Part shown: one piece after another, positions 1 through 6,510 of the stretch | Layout of the letters: each line of letters opens with the position of its first letter | Numbering within the stretch: position 1 is the first letter of the stretch | Origin: Prevotellaceae bacterium | GTDB lineage: Bacteria; Bacteroidota; Bacteroidia; Bacteroidales; UBA932 | Direction of reading: 5' to 3' | Assembly: GCA_031288885.1 (NCBI GenBank) | Contig: JAITQP010000227.1 | Span: 1 to 9,176 of the forward strand | DNA: 9,176 bases | Program-made: the position numbers and the translations under genes | The notes under the pieces: generated by a model | Told to the model about the DNA's origin: nothing | What the model saw: the letters and a program-made list of their open reading frames with translations, nothing else | Databases searched by the model: none

Positions 1-777
1 GCCGGTGGCGGCAGTACCTGCGTAGATATAGATTCCACCTCCACCTGCTGCTCCGGTTCCAGTGGCAGTGTTGTTTCGGATAGCGCTATTCCTAATCGTT
101 TTTTCGCCCTCTACATTCACTCCGCCTCCGTTACTTCCCGTATTATTTTCTATCAGGCAAGAGTCAACGACAAAGGAGGCATACGCTTCTGCTCCAACTA
201 TAGATATTCCTCCGCCGGAAACCGCTCCTGTTGTGCCGAAATCTTGGATGATGCAATTCTTTATGGAAACATCTAAGGTTGGTAATGTTGTACCGGTACG
301 CCAAGAAATACCGCTATTCTCATAGCCACTCCCATCCAGCGTCAGCCCGTTGATGCTTATAGTAGCGTTGGCAGGTGCGGAGGCAGGGCTATAAGCGTAG
401 AACATTGCGTTGCTTATCGTCGCAGCTTGCTTCAATATGGTTGGGTTAGCAAACTCCCAGCCCTTTCCGTTGGGCGTTTTGGCGCGCTCGCCAATGGCGT
501 TTTCCGTGCCGGCAAAACCGCCGTAGAACGACACTAATTTGCTGGTTAACTCAAGTCGGGCGCCAATGCCATAAACTCCTCCTGCAATCCAGATTTCGTC
601 GCCCTCTGCGGCGGCAGTGAAGGCAGCGTTGGGGGTTGCATGCACATCCGAGGTAGGCTTACCCGACCATTGGGCGCCCGTACCCACGTATAAAACTTTT
701 GCAGAAATCGGCTGCAATCCGACAAATGCTGTTGCTGTGAACAGCGCGCACGTCAGTAAAAAATTTGTAGTTTTCAT
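1..777 (-). CDS. Exported right-handed beta-helix repeat protein, N-terminal part (cut by left edge)
   Basis: The minus frame is open from ATG at 777-775 to base 1 without a stop: 259 codons, with the C-terminus outside the window. Residues 1-26 form a Sec signal peptide: MKTTN, a hydrophobic core LLTCALFTATAFVGL, and a probable type I cleavage after ISA. Cys10 is in LLTC, a poor lipobox, so I do not call a lipoprotein. Mature residues 27-100 have the layout common in Bacteroidota beta-helix surface proteins: KVLYVG, then GDEIWIAGGVY (59-69), then FYGGFAGTE (84-92). From about 170 come Asn/Gly-rich rungs: NCIIQD (174), SCLIENNTG (206) and SAIRNNTATG (231), each followed by a GGG tract and short beta strands (GISI, GVNV, GIYIY). 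This fits a parallel beta-helix with Pmp-like repeats. The function is unknown; a surface adhesin or glycan-binding role and type IX secretion are inferences. No SD sequence precedes the start. Confidence 0.85.
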   Translation of the reverse strand, partial: MKTTNFLLTCALFTATAFVGLQPISAKVLYVGTGAQWSGKPTSDVHATPNAAFTAAAEGDEIWIAGGVYGIGARLELTSKLVSFYGGFAGTENAIGERAKTPNGKGWEFANPTILKQAATISNAMFYAYSPASAPANATISINGLTLDGSGYENSGISWRTGTTLPTLDVSIKNCIIQDFGTTGAVSGGGISIVGAEAYASFVVDSCLIENNTGSNGGGVNVEGEKTIRNSAIRNNTATGTGAAGGGGIYIYAGTAATG

Positions 778-1121
778 AGCATAAAAAAAATTAAAAAAGT
801 GAAGAATTATTTATAATCATCATCAGCGCGTTTTTTTGCTTGTTTTTACGTTGTTTACACCTCCCATGGAGCTTTCCTCCACCCCGAAGCCGAACGGCGA
901 AAAATCAGCCCGTAAATTAGAAAAACCCATAGTTACAAAACTGGGGGCCTAATGGGTAGAGGTTGGGTAAAAGTATAGGTGTAGAAAATCGCCCTCCGGC
1001 TTTGGTTGCAAAGCGGAAAGGCGACAGGCGAATGGGCATTGCACAAAACAGCAACGCCCAAAACTTTTTTGTTACGGGAATAAATAGCTGGGGAATATGG
1101 TAAACTCTCGGAAGTGCTAAG

Positions 1122-1190
<69 letters not shown>

Positions 1191-1239
1191 ATTAGTGTGC
1201 AAGGCGTGTAAACTGTGTGCGGGCACGGGGCTGTGGGCA

Positions 1240-1281
1240 TCACTTCACGCCCGCCGGTCGTCATTTCACGTCTACCCGTCG
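1240..1281. repeat. Degenerate 21-bp tandem duplication
   Basis: Two adjacent 21-base units, 1240-1260 and 1261-1281, agree at 16 of 21 positions. Both begin TCA-TTCACG and end GTCG. It lies in the GC-rich non-coding stretch. No function is evident. Confidence 0.6.
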
Positions 1282-1304
1282 TTGCGGTCGGCGCGGCTGC
1301 CGGA

Positions 1305-1366
1305 GCGCCGCGGCGCCCGAAGCCACGGGGAAAGCTGCGCAAGCTTGGCGCGCAGGGCGTATCCCC
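1305..1366. repeat. GC-rich palindrome cluster
   Basis: GCGCCGCGGCGC at 1305-1316 is a perfect 12-bp palindrome. A few bases on, 1327-1366 can fold as an imperfect hairpin: GGGGA (1327-1331) pairs with TCCCC (1362-1366), and CTGCGC (1335-1340) pairs with GCGCAG (1350-1355). No T-run follows either one on either strand, so neither looks like a terminator. They resemble dispersed intergenic palindromes, but copy number cannot be judged from one window. Confidence 0.5.
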
Positions 1367-1549
1367 TGCCTTGGCATTCGTAAATTTTATGGGGTGGTAC
1401 ATGCCTTTGCAAATAAATTGCGGCAAATATATGCAAAAATTCTCAAGAAACAAAAAATTGTTGAATTTTTTTTCTTTTTTGCCGGCCGGTAGGGGGCCGC
1501 GCGAAGCGGAGGAATGACGGCAGCAGGGGGCAGGGCGCGGGTGGTATGC

Positions 1550-1575
1550 AAAAAGGGCGGGTTTGAAACCCGCCC
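1550..1575 (-). terminator. Intrinsic terminator after mpl
   Basis: On the minus strand a perfect 10-bp inverted repeat (arm GGGCGGGTTT, one central base, arm AAACCCGCCC; 1575-1555) is followed at once by five T residues (1554-1550). It lies 27 bases after the mpl stop codon, the right position and orientation for a Rho-independent terminator. The stem is very GC-rich at its base; with so short a centre the innermost pairs must open to form the loop. No T-run follows on the plus strand, so it should act only on minus-strand transcripts. Confidence 0.75.
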
Positions 1576-1600
1576 CTACATGCACTGCCACGCTTCGCGC

Positions 1601-1621
1601 CACTAACCGTTAACCACTATT
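1601..1621 (-). repeat. Right arm of inverted repeat, overlapping the 3' end of mpl
   Basis: Read on the minus strand, this arm starts with AATAGTGGTTAACGGT (1621-1606), identical to the plus strand at 1163-1178, and continues TAGTG. It encodes the last residues of the Mur ligase (VVNG) and its TAG stop (1605-1603). The gene's end therefore lies inside the repeat. Confidence 0.85.
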
Positions 1622-2964
1622 TCCTCCGCCAGCGCTTTGATGTTTACGCCGTCAAAATTGCCGGAGCTCATGAGGAGGAAAACCGCCTGCTTGCTGTCCA
1701 GCGTTTTCAGGGCTGCTACCAGCGCGCGGCTGTCCGTAAAGACCTTTACGCCGTCCCCAAAGGCGTCGGCAACGTCTGCCGCCGAGATGGCGCTTAGCTG
1801 CTTGTGGCGCACCGTTTCCGGATTAAAGTAAACGTAGGCTGCGTCGGCGTGGCGCATGGCGCCGCGGTACTGCGCCAGAAACGCTTTGGAGAGGCTGCTG
1901 AAGGTGTGCAGCTCCATGCAGGCGTACAGCTTGCGGTGGGGAAGCTGCTTTTTCACCGCTTCGGTGGTGGCGCGCAGCTTGGAGGGCGAGTGCGCAAAGT
2001 CGTAGAAAACGCTCGTGCTGCCGGCGGCCGCCATGAGCTGCAACCGCCGCGCCGCGCCCGCAAACTCCCCTATGGCGGCGTAGAAAACGCTCCGCGCAAC
2101 GCCCACCTGCTCGCAGGCCAGCATGGCGGCGTTCAGGTTGTGCAGGTTGTGCTCCCCAAAAATTTTGAGCGGCACGGCTCCGTCCGGCGTAACCAGCCGG
2201 CACACGCCCTCCTCGTTCACGTGCGGGTGCGCCCCGTAGCCGATTTTGCGGAGGCTGCGCTTGGCGCCTCCGGCAACCGAGGCGCAAGCCTCGTCGCTCC
2301 TGCAAAAAATCAGCGCGCCGTTGTCCTCTATCAGGTTGGCAAAAATGGCAAACTGCTCCACGTACACCTCCCACGTTGGGAAAACGTTTATGTGGTCCCA
2401 CGCAATGCCCGTAATAACGCCCACGTGCGGGCGGTAGAGGTGGAACTTTGGTCGGGGGTCAACGGGGGAGGTGAGGTACTCGTCGCCCTCAAAGACGGCA
2501 ATTTGGGCGGTTTCGCTCAGGCTCACCATCGTTTCAAAGCCGTCGAGCTGCGCGCCCACCATGTAGTCAAACGGCACGCCGGCGTAGCGCAGCACGTGCA
2601 TAATCATGGCGGTTGTGGTGGTTTTGCCGTGGCTTCCGCCTACCACGATGCGCGTTTTGCGCTTGGCCTGCTCGTACAGGTATTCGGGGTAGGAGAAGAT
2701 TTTCAGGCCAAGCGCCTTGGCGCGCAGCAGCTCGGGGTTGTCGGCGCGGGCGTGCATGCCGAGGATAACCTCGTCGATTTCCGTCGTGATTTTGTCGGGA
2801 AACCACCCTGCGCTTTCGGGCAGCAGCCCCTTGGCGGCAAGCCGGCTGCGGGCCGGATCAAAAATTTCGTCGTCCGAGCCGCTCACGGCGTACCCCTTTT
2901 CGTGTAGCGCCAGCGCGAGGTTGTGCATGGCGCTTCCGCCAATAGCTATAAAGTGAACATGCAT
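1603..2964 (-). CDS. mpl: Mur ligase, Mpl/MurC type (UDP-N-acetylmuramate:peptide or L-alanine ligase)
   Basis: This 453-residue cytoplasmic ATP-dependent ligase belongs to the Mur family. The N-terminal Rossmann domain opens HVHFIAIGG (2-10) with SGSDD (28-32). The ATP-binding P-loop is GGSHGKTTTT (109-118). The central domain has EGDEY (159-163) and WDHINVFPT (189-197). The C-terminal domain is introduced by GEHNLHNLNAA (270-280), with DFAHSPSKLRAT (322-333) and SSGNFDG (433-439). Full-length Mpl and MurC are of similar size. The strong HARADNPEL (71-79) and EGDEYLTSP pattern resembles the Bacteroidota Mpl-like 'peptidoglycan synthetase', which would join the recycled tripeptide L-Ala-gamma-D-Glu-meso-DAP to UDP-MurNAc; in that phylum it is often labelled MurC. 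Substrate choice cannot be settled by eye. ATG at 2964-2962 gives the conserved N-terminus. A TAnnTTTG box lies upstream and a terminator downstream, so it is probably monocistronic. The last four codons lie in an inverted repeat. Confidence 0.9.
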   Translation of the reverse strand: MHVHFIAIGGSAMHNLALALHEKGYAVSGSDDEIFDPARSRLAAKGLLPESAGWFPDKITTEIDEVILGMHARADNPELLRAKALGLKIFSYPEYLYEQAKRKTRIVVGGSHGKTTTTAMIMHVLRYAGVPFDYMVGAQLDGFETMVSLSETAQIAVFEGDEYLTSPVDPRPKFHLYRPHVGVITGIAWDHINVFPTWEVYVEQFAIFANLIEDNGALIFCRSDEACASVAGGAKRSLRKIGYGAHPHVNEEGVCRLVTPDGAVPLKIFGEHNLHNLNAAMLACEQVGVARSVFYAAIGEFAGAARRLQLMAAAGSTSVFYDFAHSPSKLRATTEAVKKQLPHRKLYACMELHTFSSLSKAFLAQYRGAMRHADAAYVYFNPETVRHKQLSAISAADVADAFGDGVKVFTDSRALVAALKTLDSKQAVFLLMSSGNFDGVNIKALAEEIVVNG

Positions 2965-3012
2965 TTTTTTTAATGATTAATAACTCGTCTTTTGTAGTTA
3001 TACGGAGTGATA

Positions 3013-3020
3013 CAAAGGTA
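3013..3020 (-). promoter_or_regulatory. Probable -7 box of the mpl promoter
   Basis: The minus strand reads TACCTTTG, a full match to the Bacteroidota -7 consensus TAnnTTTG. It lies 48 bases before the mpl ATG. The expected -33 TTTG is only partly matched (TTTCC at 3045-3041). The predicted leader is roughly 40 bases. Confidence 0.6.
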
Positions 3021-3075
3021 CAATAATTTTTGTAGTCTTCGGAAATTATAAATATGACGAAAAAATTATGATAAA

Positions 3076-3107
3076 TTTGGATACGTTGAAAAATGCGACT
3101 ATTTTTG
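3076..3107 (+). promoter_or_regulatory. Bacteroidota-type promoter of the AlbA_2/ATPase gene
   Basis: A -33 box TTTG (3076-3079) is followed after 20 bases by TATTTTTG (3100-3107), an exact TAnnTTTG -7 box. Both spacing and sequence fit the Bacteroidota primary sigma factor consensus. It lies 25 bases before the ATG at 3133, giving a leader of about 20 bases. It is divergent from, and does not overlap, the mpl -7 box. Confidence 0.75.
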
Positions 3108-3132
3108 TGTGTAGAAATCCTATGAAACAATT

Positions 3133-4446
3133 ATGCCCGAACAACAGAACATAGAATACAAATCCTCATGGCACGACGACTACTTGAAGTGGATTTGCGG
3201 CTTTGCTAATGCGCAGGGTGGACAGATTTATATCGGTAAGGACGATACGGGAAAAATCATTGGCATTGAAAACTATCAGGAATTGATGGAGGAAATTCCC
3301 AATAAAATTAAAAATAACATGGGAATTACCGCTGAAGTCAATCTTTCTCAGAAGGACAGCAAAAATCTCATTGAAATTGTTGTTTTGCCACACTCCGTGC
3401 CGATTTCCCTGCGAGGCAGGTACTACTACCGTAGCGGAAGCGTGAAGCAGGAGTTGACGGGCGTAGCGCTGAACGAGTTTTTGCTCAAGCGCGCCGGCCA
3501 TACGTGGGACGATGTAGTTGAGCCGCGAGCCACATTCGCCGATATTGACGAGAAATCATTTCGTGCGTACTTGGTAATGTCAAAAGAGAAAGGTCGCTTG
3601 CCCGATGTCGAAGGTTTAACCGCAGAAGAAATATTTGACAAGCTACGCCTTACTGAGCAAGGACAGCTCAAGCGTGCCGCCATTATTCTGTTCGGTAAAG
3701 ACCCCGGGCGGTTTTATCCGAACATTTTCGTAAAAATTGGTCGCTTTGCCAAAGATGATGCCGATTTGCGGTTTCAGGAAGTTGAAGAAGGAAACATAAT
3801 AACGCTGCTACGCAATGTTTTAGAGCAGTTAAATCACAAATTTCTTATTCGACAAATCGAATTTGAAGGTTTTTTTCGTATTGAAAAAAGTGAATATCCA
3901 GTACCTGCCCTTCGTGAAATGCTACTCAACGCTTTGATACACCGCAACTATATGGGAGCACACACTCAAATTCGGGTATATGATGACAAGTTAAATATTT
4001 GGAACGATGGGACGTTGCCGGAGGGTATAAGCTTAGAATCATTACGGCATACTCATTCGTCAAAACCACGTAATCCGCTCATTGCCGATGTCTGTTTTAA
4101 AGGCGGGCTGATTGACACTTGGGGACGCGGCACAATCCGCATCATTGACACCTGTAAGGAGGCAAAACTCCCCGAGCCTGAACTTACAGAGCGAGACGGC
4201 GGATTTTTAGTAACGCTATTCAAAAATAATCTTACCGCAGAGCAGCTGGTGAAGCTTGGGCTGAATGAAAGGCAGGTTGACGCCATTTTGTTTTACAAAG
4301 TAAAAGGGGAGATAACAAGTTCGGAATATGCAGAAAGGTACAAGATTTCCGATAGAACAGCAAGAACTGATTTGACAGAGTTAGCTGATAAGGAATTACT
4401 TGTGAAACAAGGAGATTATAAAGCAACAAAATTTTATTTCCGATAA
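3133..4446 (+). CDS. AlbA_2 (Schlafen-like) domain protein with GHKL-type ATPase and C-terminal HTH
   Basis: This 437-residue protein has three parts. Residues 1-120 form an AlbA_2 domain: NIEYKSSW (6-13), GFANAQGGQIYIGKDDTG (23-40) and YYYRSGSVKQEL (97-108). Residues 255-345 carry a HATPase_c_4/GHKL ATP site: REMLLNALIHRNY (261-273, the N-box, with Glu262 and Asn266), NIWNDG (288-293), KPRNPLIADV (311-320) and WGRGTIRI (330-337). Residues 370-437 form a winged HTH with recognition helix near ISDRTARTDL (405-414). Such proteins are often labelled 'transcriptional regulator' or 'RecG-like helicase', but no helicase motifs are visible here. Likely roles are nucleic-acid-binding regulation or phage defence; neither is proven. 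A consensus promoter precedes it, so ATG 3133 is well placed. The gene is clearly more AT-rich than mpl, dnaG and mutS, which suggests acquisition. Its last three codons (TTC CGA TAA) belong to a tandem repeat. Confidence 0.9.
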   Translation: MPEQQNIEYKSSWHDDYLKWICGFANAQGGQIYIGKDDTGKIIGIENYQELMEEIPNKIKNNMGITAEVNLSQKDSKNLIEIVVLPHSVPISLRGRYYYRSGSVKQELTGVALNEFLLKRAGHTWDDVVEPRATFADIDEKSFRAYLVMSKEKGRLPDVEGLTAEEIFDKLRLTEQGQLKRAAIILFGKDPGRFYPNIFVKIGRFAKDDADLRFQEVEEGNIITLLRNVLEQLNHKFLIRQIEFEGFFRIEKSEYPVPALREMLLNALIHRNYMGAHTQIRVYDDKLNIWNDGTLPEGISLESLRHTHSSKPRNPLIADVCFKGGLIDTWGRGTIRIIDTCKEAKLPEPELTERDGGFLVTLFKNNLTAEQLVKLGLNERQVDAILFYKVKGEITSSEYAERYKISDRTARTDLTELADKELLVKQGDYKATKFYFR

Positions 4447-4518
4447 ATTTCCGATACGCTTCCGATATTTCCGATAAATTTCCGATACGTTTCCGATATT
4501 TCCGATAAATTTCCGATA
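4438..4518. repeat. TTCCGATA tandem array (31-bp higher-order unit)
   Basis: TTCCGATA occurs eight times in 81 bases, spaced 11, 11, 9, 11, 11, 9 and 11. The array therefore resolves into a 31-bp unit made of TTCCGATAAAT, TTCCGATACGY and TTCCGATAT, present twice in full and a third time in part. The only difference between the two full units is one C/T change. It starts inside the 3' end of the AlbA_2/ATPase gene, supplying its TTC CGA TAA end, and stops 36 bases before the dnaG stop on the opposite strand. There are no unique spacers and no palindromic repeat, so it is not a CRISPR. No clear intrinsic terminator for either convergent gene is visible around it. Confidence 0.95.
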
Positions 4519-4554
4519 TCGTCGCTACCAATCATTGAGCGCCGCGCCGCCACC

Positions 4555-6492
4555 TCAGAACACCGGCCTTGCGAGCATTTCCGAGAGCTTGGTGCGCACC
4601 TTGCTGAGCTCGCCCAGCCTGAGCAGCAGCACGTCCAGCTCGTCGCCGCTTTTGCCCTCCAGCTCCGCCTGAAGGCGCATGATGGCTTGCGTAACAATCT
4701 TCGACTTGTACACGTTGATGGCTTTGGGCACCTCCACCCGCAGGCGATCTTCCTCCACGTCGGGCGTCTCCGGCTGCTTCCAGATTTTGCTGAGCGTGTA
4801 CTTTTGCGAAAGCAGGTCGATGGTCAGCTCGCAGATTTTCTGGTCGGGGTGGTTGATAAAGTGCCGCACGTCCACCGCCGCCGACGCGGCGAGCAGCGCC
4901 CTGTACTCCTCAAAGATTTGCCGGTATATCAGGTTCTGGAAGCTCAAATCTTCGCCCGCAATTTCGTTGATGATGTAGGCGCTTACGCTCACGCCAAAGC
5001 AGGATTGGCTGCCAAACCGGAGCAGCAGGTAGATGAGCTCGCGCTCCTGCTCGCGGCAAAACACGTTCTCCACGAACGCCGGAATGGGGGGCGTGTGCAG
5101 CGCTTCGGGCGGCGCGGCGTCGCCGTCGGCGGGCGGTTGCGGCGGCTGGGGCTGGGGCTTTGGCGCGTCGTGCGCGTCGCTGTAGAGCTTTTGGCGGCGC
5201 AGCTTGGCAACCTCGCCGGTGAGCACCTCCTCGCCAATCTCCATCAGCCGGCTGCACTCGCGGATGTACACGCTGCGCGGGATGGCCTCGGGGATAACCG
5301 CGATGCTGCGCACGATGTCGGTGATGACTTCCGCCCGCTTTATGGGGTCGTTTTTGGAGTCGGAGAGCAGGATTTTCGTCTTGAAGGAGATGAAATCCTC
5401 CTCGTGGCGGCTGATGAAGTCCGTAAATTCGGCCACGCTGTGGCTTCTGGCAAACGAGTCGGGGTCTTCGCCGTCGGGCAGCAGGAGGGTTTTCACGTTG
5501 AGCCCCTCCTCCAGCAGCATGTCGATGCCGCGCAGCGACGCTTTGATGCCCGCCGCGTCGCCGTCGTAGAGCACGGTGACGTTGGGCGTGAAGCGCTTGA
5601 TGAGGCGTATCTGGTCGGGGGTGAGCGAGGTGCCGCTCGACGCCACCGCGTTGGTAATCCCCGCCTGATGCATGGAGATGACGTCGGTGTAGCCCTCCAC
5701 CAAGAAGCACTTGTCGCTCTGCATCATGGCTTTTTTGGCAAAGTATATGCCGTAGAGCGTGTTGCTCTTGTGGTATATTTCGCTTTCGGGCGAGTTGACG
5801 TACTTTGGCGACGACTTGTCGGTTTTGAGCGTGCGCCCGCCAAAGCCAATAACCCTGCCGCTGATGGAGTGTATTGGGAAGATGACGCGCCCGTAAAAGC
5901 GGTCAACGAGCTGCCCGCTGTCGCGCTCGACGGACAGGCCGGTTTTCACCAAAAATTCTTTCTTGTAGCCGTCGCGCAGGGCGGTGTTGGTGAACGCGGC
6001 GCGGCTGTCGAGGCAGTAGCCCAGCTGAAACTTTTCGGTGGTGGCCTGCGTAAATCCGCGCTCGGCAAAGTAGGTCATGCCGATGTTTTTTCCGTCCACG
6101 TGGCTGTGCAGGATTTTGGTGAAGTAGTCCTGCGCGTAGGCAACGGTAATCATCATGCTTTCGCGGTCGTTGTTGTGCTGCTGCTCTTCGGGCGAGAGCT
6201 CGCGCTCCTTCACGTCGACGCCGTATTTTTTGCCCACCACCTTGAGCGCGTCCCAGTAGGTGAGGTTTTCGTGCGACATCACAAAGGTGACGGCGTTGCC
6301 CGCCTTTCCGCAGCCAAAGCACTTGAAAATGCCGCGCGCGGGCGACACGGAGAACGACGGGGTTTTTTCGTTGTGAAACGGGCAGCACGCGGTGTAGTTG
6401 GCGCCGCGCTTCTTGAGCGTGATGTAGTCGCCTATCACGTCCTCAATGCGGGCGGCTTCCATAATGCGGTCTATGGTGGCTTGGTCAATCAT
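4555..6492 (-). CDS. dnaG: DNA primase DnaG
   Basis: This 645-residue primase lays RNA primers for lagging-strand synthesis, recruited by the replicative helicase DnaB. The CHC2 zinc-binding domain is intact: Cys37-Pro-Phe-His40 and Cys58-Phe-Gly-Cys61. The catalytic core includes RFYGRVIFPI (198-207), GRVIGFGGR (212-220) and SPKYVNSPE (228-236). The TOPRIM acidic residues are Glu266 in EGYTD (266-270) and Asp310/Asp312 in YDGDAAG (309-315). A Pro/Gln/Ala-rich linker (about 444-472) leads to a helical C-terminal domain (475-645) of the size expected for DnaB binding. Length is normal for the family. ATG 6492-6490 gives the usual N-terminus (IDQATIDRIMEAARIEDVI). It starts 18 bases after the mutS stop with no visible promoter or SD in the gap, so it is probably co-transcribed with mutS. 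Confidence 0.97.
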   Translation of the reverse strand: MIDQATIDRIMEAARIEDVIGDYITLKKRGANYTACCPFHNEKTPSFSVSPARGIFKCFGCGKAGNAVTFVMSHENLTYWDALKVVGKKYGVDVKERELSPEEQQHNNDRESMMITVAYAQDYFTKILHSHVDGKNIGMTYFAERGFTQATTEKFQLGYCLDSRAAFTNTALRDGYKKEFLVKTGLSVERDSGQLVDRFYGRVIFPIHSISGRVIGFGGRTLKTDKSSPKYVNSPESEIYHKSNTLYGIYFAKKAMMQSDKCFLVEGYTDVISMHQAGITNAVASSGTSLTPDQIRLIKRFTPNVTVLYDGDAAGIKASLRGIDMLLEEGLNVKTLLLPDGEDPDSFARSHSVAEFTDFISRHEEDFISFKTKILLSDSKNDPIKRAEVITDIVRSIAVIPEAIPRSVYIRECSRLMEIGEEVLTGEVAKLRRQKLYSDAHDAPKPQPQPPQPPADGDAAPPEALHTPPIPAFVENVFCREQERELIYLLLRFGSQSCFGVSVSAYIINEIAGEDLSFQNLIYRQIFEEYRALLAASAAVDVRHFINHPDQKICELTIDLLSQKYTLSKIWKQPETPDVEEDRLRVEVPKAINVYKSKIVTQAIMRLQAELEGKSGDELDVLLLRLGELSKVRTKLSEMLARPVF

Positions 6493-6510
6493 CGTGCGTA
6501 GGGGTTGGGG

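Noticed and set aside
62..325. Plus-strand frame of 87 codons with a hydrophobic start
   Set aside because: It is antisense to the well-supported beta-helix protein frame and has no independent support.
1466..1480. T-rich tract as a plus-strand terminator
   Set aside because: No stable GC hairpin lies immediately upstream, and there is no plus-strand gene to terminate.
1195..1517. Three overlapping plus-strand frames of 62-100 codons
   Set aside because: Arg/Ala/Gly-rich translations in competing frames over palindromic DNA. No promoter box or conserved motif was seen.
2858..3130. Minus-strand frame of 90 codons upstream of and overlapping the mpl 5' end
   Set aside because: It crosses the mpl promoter region, enters mpl in the wrong frame and shows no family resemblance.
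4438..4518. CRISPR array
   Set aside because: Repeats are 8-11 bases with no unique spacers, no repeat-length palindromes and no cas genes nearby.
4232..4697. Minus-strand frames of 87-99 codons with repeated SEIYRK/RKFIGN-like residues
   Set aside because: The repeating residues are just the TTCCGATA array translated on the reverse strand, and the rest is antisense to the ATPase gene or out of frame with dnaG.
4687..6501. Plus-strand frame of 604 codons opposite dnaG
   Set aside because: An antisense shadow of a GC-rich gene. The His/Val/Arg/Gly-rich translation has no recognisable motifs, while the opposite strand encodes an intact primase.
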